DNA of 64,000 bases from Azospirillum sp. TSH58 (GCF_003119115.1 NZ_CP022369.1:496001-560000), one strand, 5' to 3'; positions 1-9,117 are shown, counted from the stretch's first letter. The notes: generated by a model not told the origin, from the sequence alone. A program made the numbers and translations.

Positions 1-1291
1 CGTCGGCGATGACCTCGACCACGGTCGGGCCGCACAGCCGCCCCTGGCACGGCCCCATGCCGCAGCGCAGGAAGGACTTGGTCTGGTTCGGCCCGCTGAC
101 GCCCAGCTTCACGGCGTCGCGCACCTGCCCCGCCGTCACCTCCTCGCAGCGGCAGACGATGGTGTCGTCGGCGGGGACGCGGAACTCCTTGCCCGGCCGG
201 TAGAGCGCGTCGAGGAAGTCGCGTCCGCGCAGCGCCCGGTCCAGCGCCTCGCGGTGCGGGGCGGCGTCGCGGTCGCGGGTGGCGCGGTCGATGGCGCCCA
301 GCCGGTGCAGGGCGTCCAGCGCTGTCAGCCGGCCGCGGTGCTCCGCCGCCAGAGCGCCGGCGATGCCGGCCCCGTCGCCGGCGATGGCGACTCCCGCCAC
401 CGACGTGGCGCCCCAGCCGTCGACGTCCGGCACCCAGCAGCGCTGCGCCTCGTCCCAGGACTGGGCGCAGCCGATGGCGTTGGCGAGGTTGATGTTGGGG
501 ATCACGCCATGGTGCAGGAGGAGCGTGTCGGCCGGAAGGCGCTGTTCGGCCCCGTCGCCCTGGCGGTAGACGACCGACTGCACCCGCCCGTCGCCCTCGG
601 CGCGCAGGGCCGAGACGTTGCCGATCACCTTGACCTTGCGCCGGACCTCCAGCAGCAGCTTCAGCCCCTTGCCGACATAGCCGGAGCGGGCGAAGGCCGG
701 CAGGAGCGGCATGGCCTGCCGCCAGTTCTCCCGCGGGGTGGTGTCGAGGATCGCGTCGATGCGCGCGCCGGCCCGCAGATACTGCCAGGCGAGCAGCCAG
801 AGCAGCGGCCCGCTGCCGGCCATGACCACGTTGCCCGAGGCGACGAGGCCCGACGTCTTCAGCAGGATCTGCGCCGCCCCCGCCCCCATCACGCCGGGCA
901 GCGTCCAGCCGGGGACCGGGAAGGGCCGCTCCAGCGCGCCGGTCGCCAGGATGACGTGCCGCGCCGGCAGGATTCGCGCCGCACCGTCGCGCGACAGGCC
1001 GATGTCGAGGCTGCGCGAGACGCTCCACACCGCGGCGCCGGGCAGGTAATCGGCGCCGCTGTCGCGGAACGGCCCGACCAGATCGGCGCCGTGCCAGTAG
1101 TCGGTCCCGAGAACGCTGGGATTCTTCACCGGCGAGCGGGTGATGGCGCGGTAGATCTGGCCGCCGGGGGCCGCCTGCTCGTCGAGCAGGACGGTGGACA
1201 GGCCGCGCCGGGCGGCCAGCGTGGCGGCGGCGAGGCCGGCCGGGCCGGCGCCGATCACCGCCAGATCGTAACGAGGCTTCAGGTCGGTCAC
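1..1291 (-). CDS. FAD/NAD(P)-dependent oxidoreductase subunit, HcnB / opine oxidase A-like, 3' end outside window
   Basis: This gene is read on the minus strand from a GTG at 1291 and leaves the window at base 1, so about 430 residues are visible without a stop. The N-terminus carries the dinucleotide-binding motif GAGPAG near residue 15, and a second nucleotide-binding region follows near residue 155 (MAGSGPL). The last visible part has a BFD-type [2Fe-2S] cysteine pattern (CRCEE, then CGMGPCQGRLC). This layout is that of the alpha or B subunits of hydrogen cyanide synthase, opine oxidase and three-subunit D-hydroxyproline dehydrogenase. The GTGA overlap with the upstream Fe-S subunit shows translational coupling. 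The substrate is not decided by sequence; HcnB proper is less likely because the neighbours are an importer and a NocR-like regulator. Confidence 0.85.
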   Translation of the reverse strand, partial: MTDLKPRYDLAVIGAGPAGLAAATLAARRGLSTVLLDEQAAPGGQIYRAITRSPVKNPSVLGTDYWHGADLVGPFRDSGADYLPGAAVWSVSRSLDIGLSRDGAARILPARHVILATGALERPFPVPGWTLPGVMGAGAAQILLKTSGLVASGNVVMAGSGPLLWLLAWQYLRAGARIDAILDTTPRENWRQAMPLLPAFARSGYVGKGLKLLLEVRRKVKVIGNVSALRAEGDGRVQSVVYRQGDGAEQRLPADTLLLHHGVIPNINLANAIGCAQSWDEAQRCWVPDVDGWGATSVAGVAIAGDGAGIAGALAAEHRGRLTALDALHRLGAIDRATRDRDAAPHREALDRALRGRDFLDALYRPGKEFRVPADDTIVCRCEEVTAGQVRDAVKLGVSGPNQTKSFLRCGMGPCQGRLCGPTVVEVIAD

Positions 1292-1584
1292 CGGTCGATC
1301 TCCCGCTTGCCGTTCTGGGTTTCCACCCGCATGCCGGGGCGCACGCGGATCTGGCAGCCCTGCTGGTTGCCGGTGCCGTCGATGGTCACCAGACAGTCGA
1401 AGCACACGCCCATCATGCAGTAGGGGCCGCGCGGGGCGCCCGACACCGGGGTGGTCCGGCAGGCGCCGACCCCGTTGGCGATCAGGGCGGCGGCGACGCT
1501 GTCGCCGGACAGCGCCTCGGCCGGGCGGCCGTCGATGGTGAAGGAGACGCGCTCTCCGCCCGCGTCAGGCAACCGCTGGAACAT
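1288..1584 (-). CDS. Small [2Fe-2S] subunit of HcnABC-like dehydrogenase
   Basis: A 98-residue protein that is mostly one plant-ferredoxin-like fold. The cysteine set C-x4-C-x2-C (CMMGVCFDC) with a later Cys in QQGCQ is the pattern of HcnA and the small subunits of opine oxidase and D-hydroxyproline dehydrogenase. It should carry electrons between the two flavin subunits encoded on either side. It overlaps the upstream DAO-type subunit by 20 bases and the downstream FAD subunit by 4, so the three subunits form one translationally coupled unit. Length is normal for the family. Confidence 0.9.
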   Translation of the reverse strand: MFQRLPDAGGERVSFTIDGRPAEALSGDSVAAALIANGVGACRTTPVSGAPRGPYCMMGVCFDCLVTIDGTGNQQGCQIRVRPGMRVETQNGKREIDR

Positions 1585-2710
1585 GGAACCTCCGGGCGCT
1601 GAAGGCCGAGAATTCGTCGGGCAGGCCGCCGGCGGCGATGTGCGGCGCCAGCGCGAGCGCGTGGTTGGCGGCGAGCGTCACGCCGCTGTGGCAGGTGGCG
1701 ACGAAGGCGCCGGGCATGGTGGTGGACTGCTCGTAGATCGGGAAGCCGTCCGGGGTCAGCACGCGCAGCGCCGCCCAGGTCCGCACCACGTTCAGCTTGC
1801 CGAGCAGCGGGAAGATGCGCAGCGCGCGATCGGCGATGGTCGAGGTGATGCCGTTGCGCACCGTGGCGTCGAGCCCGGCATCCTCGAAGCTGTCGCCGAT
1901 CATCACCCCGCCCTCGTCGGTCTGGCGGATGAAGCCGACCGGAAAGTTCAGGAAGGGGGCGGTCTTCTCCGTCACGATGACGTGGCCGCGCTCCGGCCGC
2001 ACCGGGGCGTCCAGCCCGACCATGGGGGCCAGCCGGCGGGCGTCGTGCCCGGCGGCGATGACCACCTTGCCCGAGCGGACCTCGTCTCCCGAGGCGGTGA
2101 CCATGCGGAATCCGCCATCGCGCGGCTCGATCCGCTCCACCCGGTGATGCGGACGATAGGACACGCCGGACCGGACCATTCCGGTGTGCAGCGCGCGCAG
2201 CAGCTTCAGCGAGTTGCAATGGCCGTCGAGCGGGCAGTAGCTGGCCCCGACCACGTCCTTGCCGATGAAGGGCATCTCCTTCGCCACGGCGGCGCGGTCC
2301 ATCATCTCGTAGTCGTAGCGGACGACGTTCGGCTGGTTGTGCAGGCGGCGGAGCTGTCCGGCCCGCCGCTCCATCTCCTCCTCCGACAGCAGGGGCAGGA
2401 AGCCGCCCGGCCGGCGGTAGCACACGTCGATGCCGGTCTGCTCCTGAAGCCGCTCGGCGAAGCCGGTCCAGGTGTCGGAAGACATCTTGGTCCAGCCGGC
2501 GTATTCCGGCAGCCCCAGCCCCTTGCCCTGCACCCAGACCAGGGCGAAGTTGCCGCGCGACGGGCGGACGGCGACGTCCCCCTCGTCGAGGACGGCGACC
2601 GTCTGCCCCTGCTGGGCGAGGCCCCAGGCGATGGCCGACCCGACCAGCCCGCCGCCGATCACGGCGACGTCGCAGTCGGATCTCGTTCTCTCGGTCATGG
2701 TGACGCTCAC
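1565..2710 (-). CDS. FAD-dependent amino-acid/opine oxidase subunit (DAO family, HcnC-like)
   Basis: A 381-residue protein of the D-amino-acid oxidase fold. The FAD motif GGGLVGSAIAWGLA lies at about residues 19-32, and the C-terminal part has the usual substrate-site region (TPDGFPIYE). It is probably the catalytic subunit that oxidises a secondary amine such as an opine or D-hydroxyproline, passing electrons to the Fe-S subunit. The start at 2710 is GTG and overlaps the stop of the upstream permease (GTGA); an ATG at 2698 is an alternative. The overlaps show that transporter and enzyme are made together, so the importer probably brings in this enzyme's substrate. Confidence 0.85.
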   Translation of the reverse strand: MSVTMTERTRSDCDVAVIGGGLVGSAIAWGLAQQGQTVAVLDEGDVAVRPSRGNFALVWVQGKGLGLPEYAGWTKMSSDTWTGFAERLQEQTGIDVCYRRPGGFLPLLSEEEMERRAGQLRRLHNQPNVVRYDYEMMDRAAVAKEMPFIGKDVVGASYCPLDGHCNSLKLLRALHTGMVRSGVSYRPHHRVERIEPRDGGFRMVTASGDEVRSGKVVIAAGHDARRLAPMVGLDAPVRPERGHVIVTEKTAPFLNFPVGFIRQTDEGGVMIGDSFEDAGLDATVRNGITSTIADRALRIFPLLGKLNVVRTWAALRVLTPDGFPIYEQSTTMPGAFVATCHSGVTLAANHALALAPHIAAGGLPDEFSAFSARRFHVPAVA

Positions 2711-3507
2711 TCCTGTCCGCGGCCGACCAGCAGCCGCTCAAGCCCGTAGAGCCGGTCGAGCACCAGCATCGCCGCCACCGTCATGAAGATCAGCGAGGCG
2801 GACACCGCGGCGACCAGAGGGTCGATGTTGTCCTGGATGTAGAGGAAGAGACGCACCGGCAGCGTCGTCGTCTCGGGCGAGGCGATGAAGACGGTCATCG
2901 TCACCTCGTCGAAACTGTTGATGAAGGCCAGCACCCAGCCGCTCGCCACGCCCGGCAGGATCAGCGGCAGGGTCACCCGCCGGAAGGTCGTCCAGGAGGT
3001 GGCGCCGAGCGAGGCCGCGGCGTTCTCGATGGAGCGGTCCATGCCGGTGGAGGCCGCCAGGATCAGCCGCAGCGCGAAGGGCAGGATGATGACCACATGG
3101 CTCAGCACCAGCCCGGCGAAGGTGCCGCCCAGCCCGATCTGCGTGAAGAAGCGCAGGAAGGCGATGCCCAGCACGATGTGCGGCACCATCAGCGGCGACA
3201 GGAACAGCGCCGTGATCGCCTCGCGCCCCCGGAACTGGTGGCGGGCGATGGCCAGCGCCGCCGGGACCGAGAAGGCCACCGCGATGGTGGAGCTGACCGC
3301 CCCCAGCAGCAGGCTGTCGCGGAAGGCCCGCGCGAATTCCGGGTTGTCGCCGATGGCGCGGAACCAGCGCAGCGACAGCCCCTCGGTCGGCAGCGACAGA
3401 TAGCCCTGCGAGGTGAAGGCGACCACGCAGACGATCAGGATCGGCGCCAGCAGGAAGGCCAGGAACAGCGTGTGGAAGACCAGGGCGACGGGGCCGTTGC
3501 GGTTCAT
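2707..3507 (-). CDS. ABC transporter permease, PotC/PotI type
   Basis: A 266-residue inner-membrane protein with about six hydrophobic segments and the binding-protein-dependent permease (EAA) loop ENAAASLGATSWTTFRRVTLPLILPG in its second half, which docks on the ATPase. It belongs to the PotC branch of polyamine/opine-type importers. Its ATG at 3507 overlaps the stop of the first permease (ATGA), and its own stop overlaps the oxidase start. The same stretch is open in the other permease's frame, but only this reading gives membrane segments. Confidence 0.92.
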   Translation of the reverse strand: MNRNGPVALVFHTLFLAFLLAPILIVCVVAFTSQGYLSLPTEGLSLRWFRAIGDNPEFARAFRDSLLLGAVSSTIAVAFSVPAALAIARHQFRGREAITALFLSPLMVPHIVLGIAFLRFFTQIGLGGTFAGLVLSHVVIILPFALRLILAASTGMDRSIENAAASLGATSWTTFRRVTLPLILPGVASGWVLAFINSFDEVTMTVFIASPETTTLPVRLFLYIQDNIDPLVAAVSASLIFMTVAAMLVLDRLYGLERLLVGRGQE

Positions 3508-4436
3508 TCGAACACCTGCTTGTAGCGACGTTCGACCAGCCTGTTGCAGCCGACGATGATCACGATGTTGGCGAGCAGCAGAAGGATCGCGATGGCGGCG
3601 CCCAGCGGCCAGTTGAGCGTGTTCAGGAACTCGTCGTAGGCCAGCGTCGCCGCCACCTTCAGCCGCCGCCCGCCGATGATCGCCGGGGTGGCGAAGGCGC
3701 TGGCGGCCAGCGCGAAGACGATGATCGATCCCGACAGGATGCCCGGCACCACCTGCGGCAGCACCACCCGGCGCAGCACGGTGAAGGGCTTGGCCCCCAG
3801 CGACAGCGCGGCGTTCTCCACCTGCGGGTCCAGCCGCTGCAGCGACGCCCAGACCGACAGCACCATGAAGGGCACCAGCACGTGGGTGAGCGCGATGATG
3901 ACGCCGGTCTCGGTGTACATGAACTCGATCGGCGTCGCGATCAGCCCGACCGCCATCAGCGCCGTGTTGATGATGCCGGTGGAGCCGAACAGCAGCGCCC
4001 AGCCGAGCGTGCGGGACACCACCGAGATCAGCAGCGGCCCCAGCACGATCAGCAGGCACAGGCCGCGCCAGGGCGACCGCATGCGGCGCAGGATGTAGGC
4101 CTCCGGCGCGCCGAGCACGGCGCAGAGCAGCGTCACCACCACGGCGATGCGGAAGGTGCGCAGGAAGATCTCGTGGAAATAGTCGTCGGTGACGATGTCG
4201 ATGTAGTTGCCGAGCTGCCAGACGTCCTGGATGCCCGTGTAGAATCCGAAGCTGTTCAGCGACAGCAGCCCGGTCATGACCAGCGGCACCAGCAGCAGCA
4301 CGGCGAACAGCGCCAGCGCCGGCAGGCTGAGCAGGTAGGGCGCCAGCGGGCGCCGCTCCGGCCGGTCCGGCGGGACGGATTTCGACGCCGCGTCCGGGGA
4401 CTCCATCATGGATTTGTGAGCGTCCACGGCGGTCAT
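3504..4436 (-). CDS. ABC transporter permease, PotB/PotH type
   Basis: A 310-residue permease. A hydrophilic N-terminus of about 30 residues precedes the first membrane segment (PYLLSLPALALFAVLLLVPLV), and the EAA loop is ENAALSLGAKPFTVLRRVVLPQVVPG. With the second permease it forms the membrane channel of a polyamine/opine-class importer. It starts at 4436 with an ATGA overlap on the ATPase stop. An internal Met at residue 10 or 11 could also serve as start. Confidence 0.92.
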   Translation of the reverse strand: MTAVDAHKSMMESPDAASKSVPPDRPERRPLAPYLLSLPALALFAVLLLVPLVMTGLLSLNSFGFYTGIQDVWQLGNYIDIVTDDYFHEIFLRTFRIAVVVTLLCAVLGAPEAYILRRMRSPWRGLCLLIVLGPLLISVVSRTLGWALLFGSTGIINTALMAVGLIATPIEFMYTETGVIIALTHVLVPFMVLSVWASLQRLDPQVENAALSLGAKPFTVLRRVVLPQVVPGILSGSIIVFALAASAFATPAIIGGRRLKVAATLAYDEFLNTLNWPLGAAIAILLLLANIVIIVGCNRLVERRYKQVFE

Positions 4437-5476
4437 GCCTCACCCGCCATCACGCGCATGTCCTCCGCCCGCCAGCCGACCATGACCGGTTCGTTCTCCC
4501 CCGGCAGGGTCTGGCCGTCGTGCTGGCGGATCACCGTCAGGTCGCCGGCCTCCGTGCGGATTTCGAACAGCCATTGGGTCCCCTGGAAGACCCGCGCGCG
4601 GACGAGGCCGGGCACGCCGGCGCCGTCCACGAAGCGGACCTTCTCCGGCCGCACGGTCAGCAGGCCGGGGCCGTCCGGCACCTCCGCCGCGACCGGCCAC
4701 GCCGTGCCGGCCACGTCGATGCGCCGCCCGGCGCCGTCGCGGCGCACCGTGCCCTGGAGCAGGTTGGTGCGGCCGAGGAAGTTGGCGACGAAGGCGCTGG
4801 CCGGGTTGTCGTAGGCGTCCTGCGGGGCGGCGACCTGCTCGACCCGGCCCTTGTTCATGATGACCACCCGGTCGGACAGGGCCATGGCCTCCGCCTGATC
4901 GTGGGTGACGAGGATCATGGTGGTGCCGACGCTGCGCTGGATGCGCCGCAGCTCGATCTGCATCTCCTCGCGCATCTTGGCGTCGAGGTTGGACAGCGGT
5001 TCGTCGAGCAGCAGCAGGCTCGGCTTGATGACCAGGGCGCGGGCCAGCGCCACGCGCTGCTGCTGGCCGCCGGACATGCGCCGCGGGTAGCGGTCGCCGA
5101 AGGCGCCCAGCCCGACGAGCTGGAGCGCGTCGCGCACCATGCGGTCGCGGTCGGCGCGCGGGATGCCGCGCATCTCCAGCCCGAAGGCGACGTTCTCGGC
5201 CGCCGTCATGTGGGGGAACAGGGCGTAGCTCTGGAACACGATGCCGAGCCCGCGCTCGTTGGGCTTCCTGGCCAGCAGGTCGGCGCCATCCAGCGTGACG
5301 CGCCCGGCGCTGGGGTCGAGGAAGCCGGCGATCATCTGGAGCGTCGTGGTCTTGCCGCAGCCCGACGGGCCGAGCAGCGAGACCAGCTCCCCCTTCTCCA
5401 CCGTCAGGGACAGGTTGTCGACGGCGACCCAGGGGCCGAACCGCTTGGTCAGGCGGTCGAGGACAAGGTAAGGCAT
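4433..5476 (-). CDS. ABC transporter ATPase, PotA type
   Basis: The ATPase of the importer. It has Walker A GPSGCGKTT, a Q-loop in VFQSYALFPHMT, signature MSGGQQQR, Walker B LLLLDEPLSNLD and the switch histidine in VTHDQAEA. A C-terminal TOBE-type regulatory domain of about 110 residues follows, as in PotA and other CUT1/polyamine ATPases. The ATG at 5476 is preferred because GGGAG lies about 9 bases upstream; a GTG at 5494 would add six residues but has no ribosome-binding site. About 347 residues, normal for the family. Confidence 0.93.
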   Translation of the reverse strand: MPYLVLDRLTKRFGPWVAVDNLSLTVEKGELVSLLGPSGCGKTTTLQMIAGFLDPSAGRVTLDGADLLARKPNERGLGIVFQSYALFPHMTAAENVAFGLEMRGIPRADRDRMVRDALQLVGLGAFGDRYPRRMSGGQQQRVALARALVIKPSLLLLDEPLSNLDAKMREEMQIELRRIQRSVGTTMILVTHDQAEAMALSDRVVIMNKGRVEQVAAPQDAYDNPASAFVANFLGRTNLLQGTVRRDGAGRRIDVAGTAWPVAAEVPDGPGLLTVRPEKVRFVDGAGVPGLVRARVFQGTQWLFEIRTEAGDLTVIRQHDGQTLPGENEPVMVGWRAEDMRVMAGEA

Positions 5477-5543
5477 GGCGTCGTCTCCCACCAAGGAGCT
5501 AGGAAAATCCCGGCCCGCCGTGGAAGCGGGCCGGAAGCGGCGG

Positions 5544-6578
5544 TCAGCGCTCGATCTCGCGGGTCCAGCGCTTGTTCCAGGCCTCGCGGTTGGCGTTGAT
5601 GGCGTCCCAGTCCACCACCAGCAGCTTGCCCATCTGCTCGGGGCCGTAGGGGATGCCCACCTGCTGGTCGGCGGTCAGGGTGACGGTCTTGTTCACCGGG
5701 CCGAAGCCGGCGCCGGTCGCCATCACGGTCTGCACCTCCGGCGACAGCATGTGCTGGATGAACTGCTGGGCTTCCGCCGCCTGCTTGCTGCCGGTGATGG
5801 CGCAGGCCGCCGAGGCCAGCACGACGCCGCCCTCCTTCGGGTAGACGAAGGCGGCGGGGAAGCCGGTGTCGGCCAGCGCCTTGGCGCGGCCCGAGCCCCA
5901 GACGGCGACGGTGGCCTGCCCGCTCTGGAACAGCTCGGTCATCTTGCCCGGCGACGGCTCGTAGGCGAGGACGTTCGGGTTCACCTTGTCCTTGAAGGCC
6001 TTGAAGCCGGGATCGATGCTCTTCTCACCGCCGCCGTCGAGCCGCGCCATCATCACCAGCGCGTGCAGGCCGTAGCTGTTGTTGATCGGCGGGATGACCA
6101 GCTTCTTGCGGTACTTGGCGTCCTCGATGTCCTTCCAGGAGGCGGGAGCGGCCCAGCCGTTCTCGTCGAAGACCTTCTTGTTGTAGACGATGCCGGTGCC
6201 GACCGCGCCGACGCTGACCGCCTTGCCCGAGGGGATCTTCGCCAGATCGTAGAGGTCGTCGTAGACCGGCGCCTTGGCGAGGTCGGCGCAGAAGCCCAGC
6301 GCCACCGCCTGGTACATCGGGCCGTCGTCCAGGATCACCACGTCGATCTGCTGGTTGCCCTTCTGGGCCTGGAGCTTGGCGAGGTTGTCGGTGGAGTTGC
6401 CGGCGACATACTCGACCTTCATGCCCGTCTTGCTCTCGAAGGCCGGGATGATGTCCTTGCGCATGGTCTGCTCGAAGGACCCGCCATAGGCGGCGACATA
6501 CAGGGTCTTCTGCTGCGCCTGCGCGGCGCCACACCCCAGGGCGGCGGTTGCCATCAGGCCGTACACCAACGCTCGCAT
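5544..6578 (-). CDS. Periplasmic substrate-binding protein, PotD/PotF type
   Basis: A 344-residue exported protein with a signal peptide that ends near AAQAQQK (residues 1-22). It has the typical start of group-D polyamine/opine binding proteins (KTLYVAAYGGSFEQTM) and the ILDDGPMYQA region that lines the ligand site. It is the first gene of the minus-strand operon that continues with the ATPase, two permeases and the three-subunit dehydrogenase. GGAGAGGG lies upstream of the ATG. The ligand is probably the substrate of the dehydrogenase. Confidence 0.92.
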   Translation of the reverse strand: MRALVYGLMATAALGCGAAQAQQKTLYVAAYGGSFEQTMRKDIIPAFESKTGMKVEYVAGNSTDNLAKLQAQKGNQQIDVVILDDGPMYQAVALGFCADLAKAPVYDDLYDLAKIPSGKAVSVGAVGTGIVYNKKVFDENGWAAPASWKDIEDAKYRKKLVIPPINNSYGLHALVMMARLDGGGEKSIDPGFKAFKDKVNPNVLAYEPSPGKMTELFQSGQATVAVWGSGRAKALADTGFPAAFVYPKEGGVVLASAACAITGSKQAAEAQQFIQHMLSPEVQTVMATGAGFGPVNKTVTLTADQQVGIPYGPEQMGKLLVVDWDAINANREAWNKRWTREIER

Positions 6579-6688
6579 CTGTCCCTCTCCTGTTCTGGTT
6601 CGTTTCGCCGCGGTTGCGCGTTTTGTCGCACCCCCGGAGCGTCGCGCCCCATCGGTATAATCGTCAAATCGAATTGTTGGCGGTGTCT

Positions 6689-6703
6689 ATAAACGAATGT
6701 TAT
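6689..6703. promoter_or_regulatory. LysR-type operator (ATAA-N7-TTAT)
   Basis: The site reads ATAA, seven bases, TTAT: a perfect palindrome of the LysR T-N11-A form. It lies 36 bases before the LysR start at 6740 and about 110 bases from the divergent binding-protein start. It is the likely recognition site of that regulator for its own gene and the opine/polyamine operon. Confidence 0.6.
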
Positions 6704-6739
6704 GCTGCAACGCATCGGACACCGTCGGACCGCCCCGGA

Positions 6740-7645
6740 ATGCTCAATCCCCGCCAGATCGAGGCGTTCCGCGCCGTCATGCTGACCGGCGGAATCACCG
6801 CGGCGGCGGAGCTTCTGAACATCTCCCAGCCGGCGGTCAGCCGCCTGATCGCCGATCTGCAATACGCGCTGAAGCTGACGCTGTTCGAGCGGCGCGGCTC
6901 GCGCATCGCGCCGACCAGCGAGGCGATGTCGCTGTACCAGGAGGTGGAGCGGTCCTTCGTCGGGCTGGAGCGGATCGAGCAGGCGGCGCGCGACCTGCAG
7001 GAGCGGCGGGCGGGCACGCTGCGGGTGGCCGCCATGCCGGCGATGGCCATCGGCTTCCTGCCGCGCTTCGTCGCCCGCTTCCTCGAGGAGCGGCCGCGGG
7101 TGGACGTGTCGCTGTGGGGGAGCAGTTCCCCCCAGGTGCTCGATTGGGTGGCCGCCGGCCAGTGCGAGCTGGGCTTCGGCCAGTCGGCGGTGGAGCACGC
7201 GACGGTGCTGTGCGAGCGGATGCCGCGGGTGCGGGCGGTCGCCGTGGTGCCGAGCGGCCATCCACTGGCCGCGCGCAAGCGGCTGGTCCCGGAGGACTTC
7301 GCGGGCGAGGCCTTCATCGCGCTCGGCGCCGCCACGCTGATGCGCTATTCCATCGACGCCGTGTTCGCCGAGCACGGCATCGGCCGGTCCACGCGGGTGG
7401 AAACCCAGCTCACCATGATCGCCTGCGCCATGGTCGCCGCCGGAGCCGGGATCTCCATCGTCGACCCCTTCACGGCGGAGGAGTATGCGGGGCGCGGCGT
7501 CGCCATCCGCCCCTTCGAGCCGGCCATCACCTTCGAAATGGCCGTGCTGCATTCGGCGCAGCGGTCGCTGTCCACCCTGGCCCAGGACTTCCTGGGGGAG
7601 TTCCGCGACGCCGTCGCCACCTTCCGCCTGCCCGAGCAGACCTGA
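6740..7645 (+). CDS. LysR-family regulator, NocR/OccR-like
   Basis: A 301-residue LysR protein. The winged helix-turn-helix is at about residues 2-60 (LNPRQIEAFRAVMLTGGI, then AAAELLNISQPAVSRLI), followed by an effector domain of two alpha/beta lobes. The N-terminal wording is close to the opine-catabolism activators NocR and OccR. It is divergent from the binding-protein operon, which has three-subunit opine-oxidase-like genes at its end, so it probably activates that operon when the substrate is present. The start at 6740 fits the family; the open frame runs further upstream but without homology. Confidence 0.88.
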   Translation: MLNPRQIEAFRAVMLTGGITAAAELLNISQPAVSRLIADLQYALKLTLFERRGSRIAPTSEAMSLYQEVERSFVGLERIEQAARDLQERRAGTLRVAAMPAMAIGFLPRFVARFLEERPRVDVSLWGSSSPQVLDWVAAGQCELGFGQSAVEHATVLCERMPRVRAVAVVPSGHPLAARKRLVPEDFAGEAFIALGAATLMRYSIDAVFAEHGIGRSTRVETQLTMIACAMVAAGAGISIVDPFTAEEYAGRGVAIRPFEPAITFEMAVLHSAQRSLSTLAQDFLGEFRDAVATFRLPEQT

Positions 7646-7652
7646 ACCGGAT

Positions 7653-8417
7653 TCAGCTCCGGGTGTGGAAGTGGCTGAGGAAGGCGCGGGTGGCCTCCTG
7701 CTGCGGCCGGTCGATGACGTCGCGCGCCGGTCCCTCCTCCACGATCATGCCGTCGCGCATGAAGATCACGCGGTCGGCGACCTCGCGGGCGAAGGCGATC
7801 TCGTGGGTCACGATGATCATCGTCATGCCCTCGGCGGCGAGGTCGCGCATCACCCCCAGCACCTCCGACACCAGCTCCGGGTCGAGGGCGGAGGTCGCCT
7901 CGTCGAACAGCATCACCTCCGGCTCCATGGCCAGCGCGCGGGCGATGGCGACGCGCTGCTTCTGCCCGCCGGACAGCCGGTCCGGGTAGGCGTCGGCCTT
8001 GTCGGCCAGCCCGACCTTGGCGAGCAGCCGGCGCCCGATCGCCTCGGCCTGCGCCTTCGGCATGTTCTTGGCGGAGACCGGCCCCTCCATCACGTTGCCC
8101 AGCACCGTCATGTGCGGGAACAGGTTGAAGTGCTGGAACACCATGCCGGTGTTGGAACGGAACTTCGCCTGCGCCTTGGGCCGGGGCAGCGCCTTGCCCG
8201 TCTCGAAGTCGAAGGCGTCGCCGCCGATGCGGACCCGGCCGCCGTTCGGCACCACCAGCAGATTCAGGCAGCGCAGCAGGGTGGACTTTCCCGACCCCGA
8301 CGGGCCGATCAGCGCCACGACGGCGCCGGGATCGACCTTCAGGTTGATGTCGCGCAGGACGACCAGCTCGCCGAATTGCTTCCTCAGCCCGGCGACTTCG
8401 ATCTTGGGAATGCTCAT
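7653..8417 (-). CDS. Polar amino-acid ABC transporter ATPase (GlnQ/HisP type)
   Basis: A 254-residue ATPase with Walker A GPSGSGKST, Q-loop VFQHFNLFPHMTVLGNV, signature LSGGQKQR, Walker B VMLFDEATSALDPE and switch His in VTHEIAFA. The ALDPELVSEVLGVM and FNLFPHMT wording is that of the polar amino-acid (PAAT) family. It is the last gene of a minus-strand set with the permease and binding protein. Its stop faces the LysR gene only 7 bases away, so the two genes converge. Confidence 0.93.
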   Translation of the reverse strand: MSIPKIEVAGLRKQFGELVVLRDINLKVDPGAVVALIGPSGSGKSTLLRCLNLLVVPNGGRVRIGGDAFDFETGKALPRPKAQAKFRSNTGMVFQHFNLFPHMTVLGNVMEGPVSAKNMPKAQAEAIGRRLLAKVGLADKADAYPDRLSGGQKQRVAIARALAMEPEVMLFDEATSALDPELVSEVLGVMRDLAAEGMTMIIVTHEIAFAREVADRVIFMRDGMIVEEGPARDVIDRPQQEATRAFLSHFHTRS

Positions 8418-8454
8418 GGGACGGGGCCTCTCGCGTTGGATCGCCGGGGGAGCG

Positions 8455-9117
8455 TCAATGACCGGTCTGGAGCTGCTTCTCGCCCCGCTTCACGATGGCC
8501 GTCAGGGGGACCAGCACGACGAAGTAGATCAGCGCGACGATCGTGTAGACCTCCAGCGGGCGGAAGGTGTCCGTCGCGGCGACCTGCCCCTGGTAGAGAA
8601 GGTCGGGGACCGCCACCACCGACACCAGCGAGGTGTTCTTGAACTGGATGATCGACTGGTTCATCAGCGGCGGGATCATGCGTTTGACCGCCTGTGGCAG
8701 CACGATGCGCCGCATCACCTTGGCCGGCGTCATGCCGAGCGCCAGCCCGGCCTCCGTCTGCCCCGCCTCGATGGAGACCACGCCGCCCCGGATCACCTCC
8801 GCGTAGAAGGACCCGCCATAGAGCGACAGGGTGAGGACGGAGGCGGTCACCGCGTCGATCTGGATGCCGGTCAGCATCGGCAGCGCGTAGTAGAACCACA
8901 GCAGCTGCACCAGCAGGGGCGTGCAGCGGAACAGCTCGATGTAGGCCCAGGAGATCCAGCGCAGCACCGCGAAGCGCGAGAGCTGGGCCAGCCCGCCGAC
9001 CAGCCCCAGCAACAGGCCCAGCACGACGACGGCGGCCGTCAGGCCGATGGTGACCAGCGTGCCGTTCAGGAACAGCCAGCGGTATCCCCAGAGCATCTCG
9101 AAGTTGAAGGTGTACAT
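8455..9117 (-). CDS. Polar amino-acid ABC transporter permease
   Basis: A 220-residue permease of the HisMQ type with about five membrane segments. The sequence TPLLVQLLWFYYALP and the EAA region EAGLALGMTPAKVMRRIVLPQAVKRMIPP are typical. The start at ATG 9117 (MYTFNFEMLWGYR) fits the family; a longer open frame to 9195 has no membrane or signal character. A single permease implies a homodimeric channel. It lies 37 bases upstream of the ATPase gene. Confidence 0.92.
   Translation of the reverse strand: MYTFNFEMLWGYRWLFLNGTLVTIGLTAAVVVLGLLLGLVGGLAQLSRFAVLRWISWAYIELFRCTPLLVQLLWFYYALPMLTGIQIDAVTASVLTLSLYGGSFYAEVIRGGVVSIEAGQTEAGLALGMTPAKVMRRIVLPQAVKRMIPPLMNQSIIQFKNTSLVSVVAVPDLLYQGQVAATDTFRPLEVYTIVALIYFVVLVPLTAIVKRGEKQLQTGH

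Noticed and set aside
254..1423. A 389-codon plus-strand open frame at the left end
   Set aside because: The minus strand encodes a clear FAD subunit here that simply has no stop inside the window.
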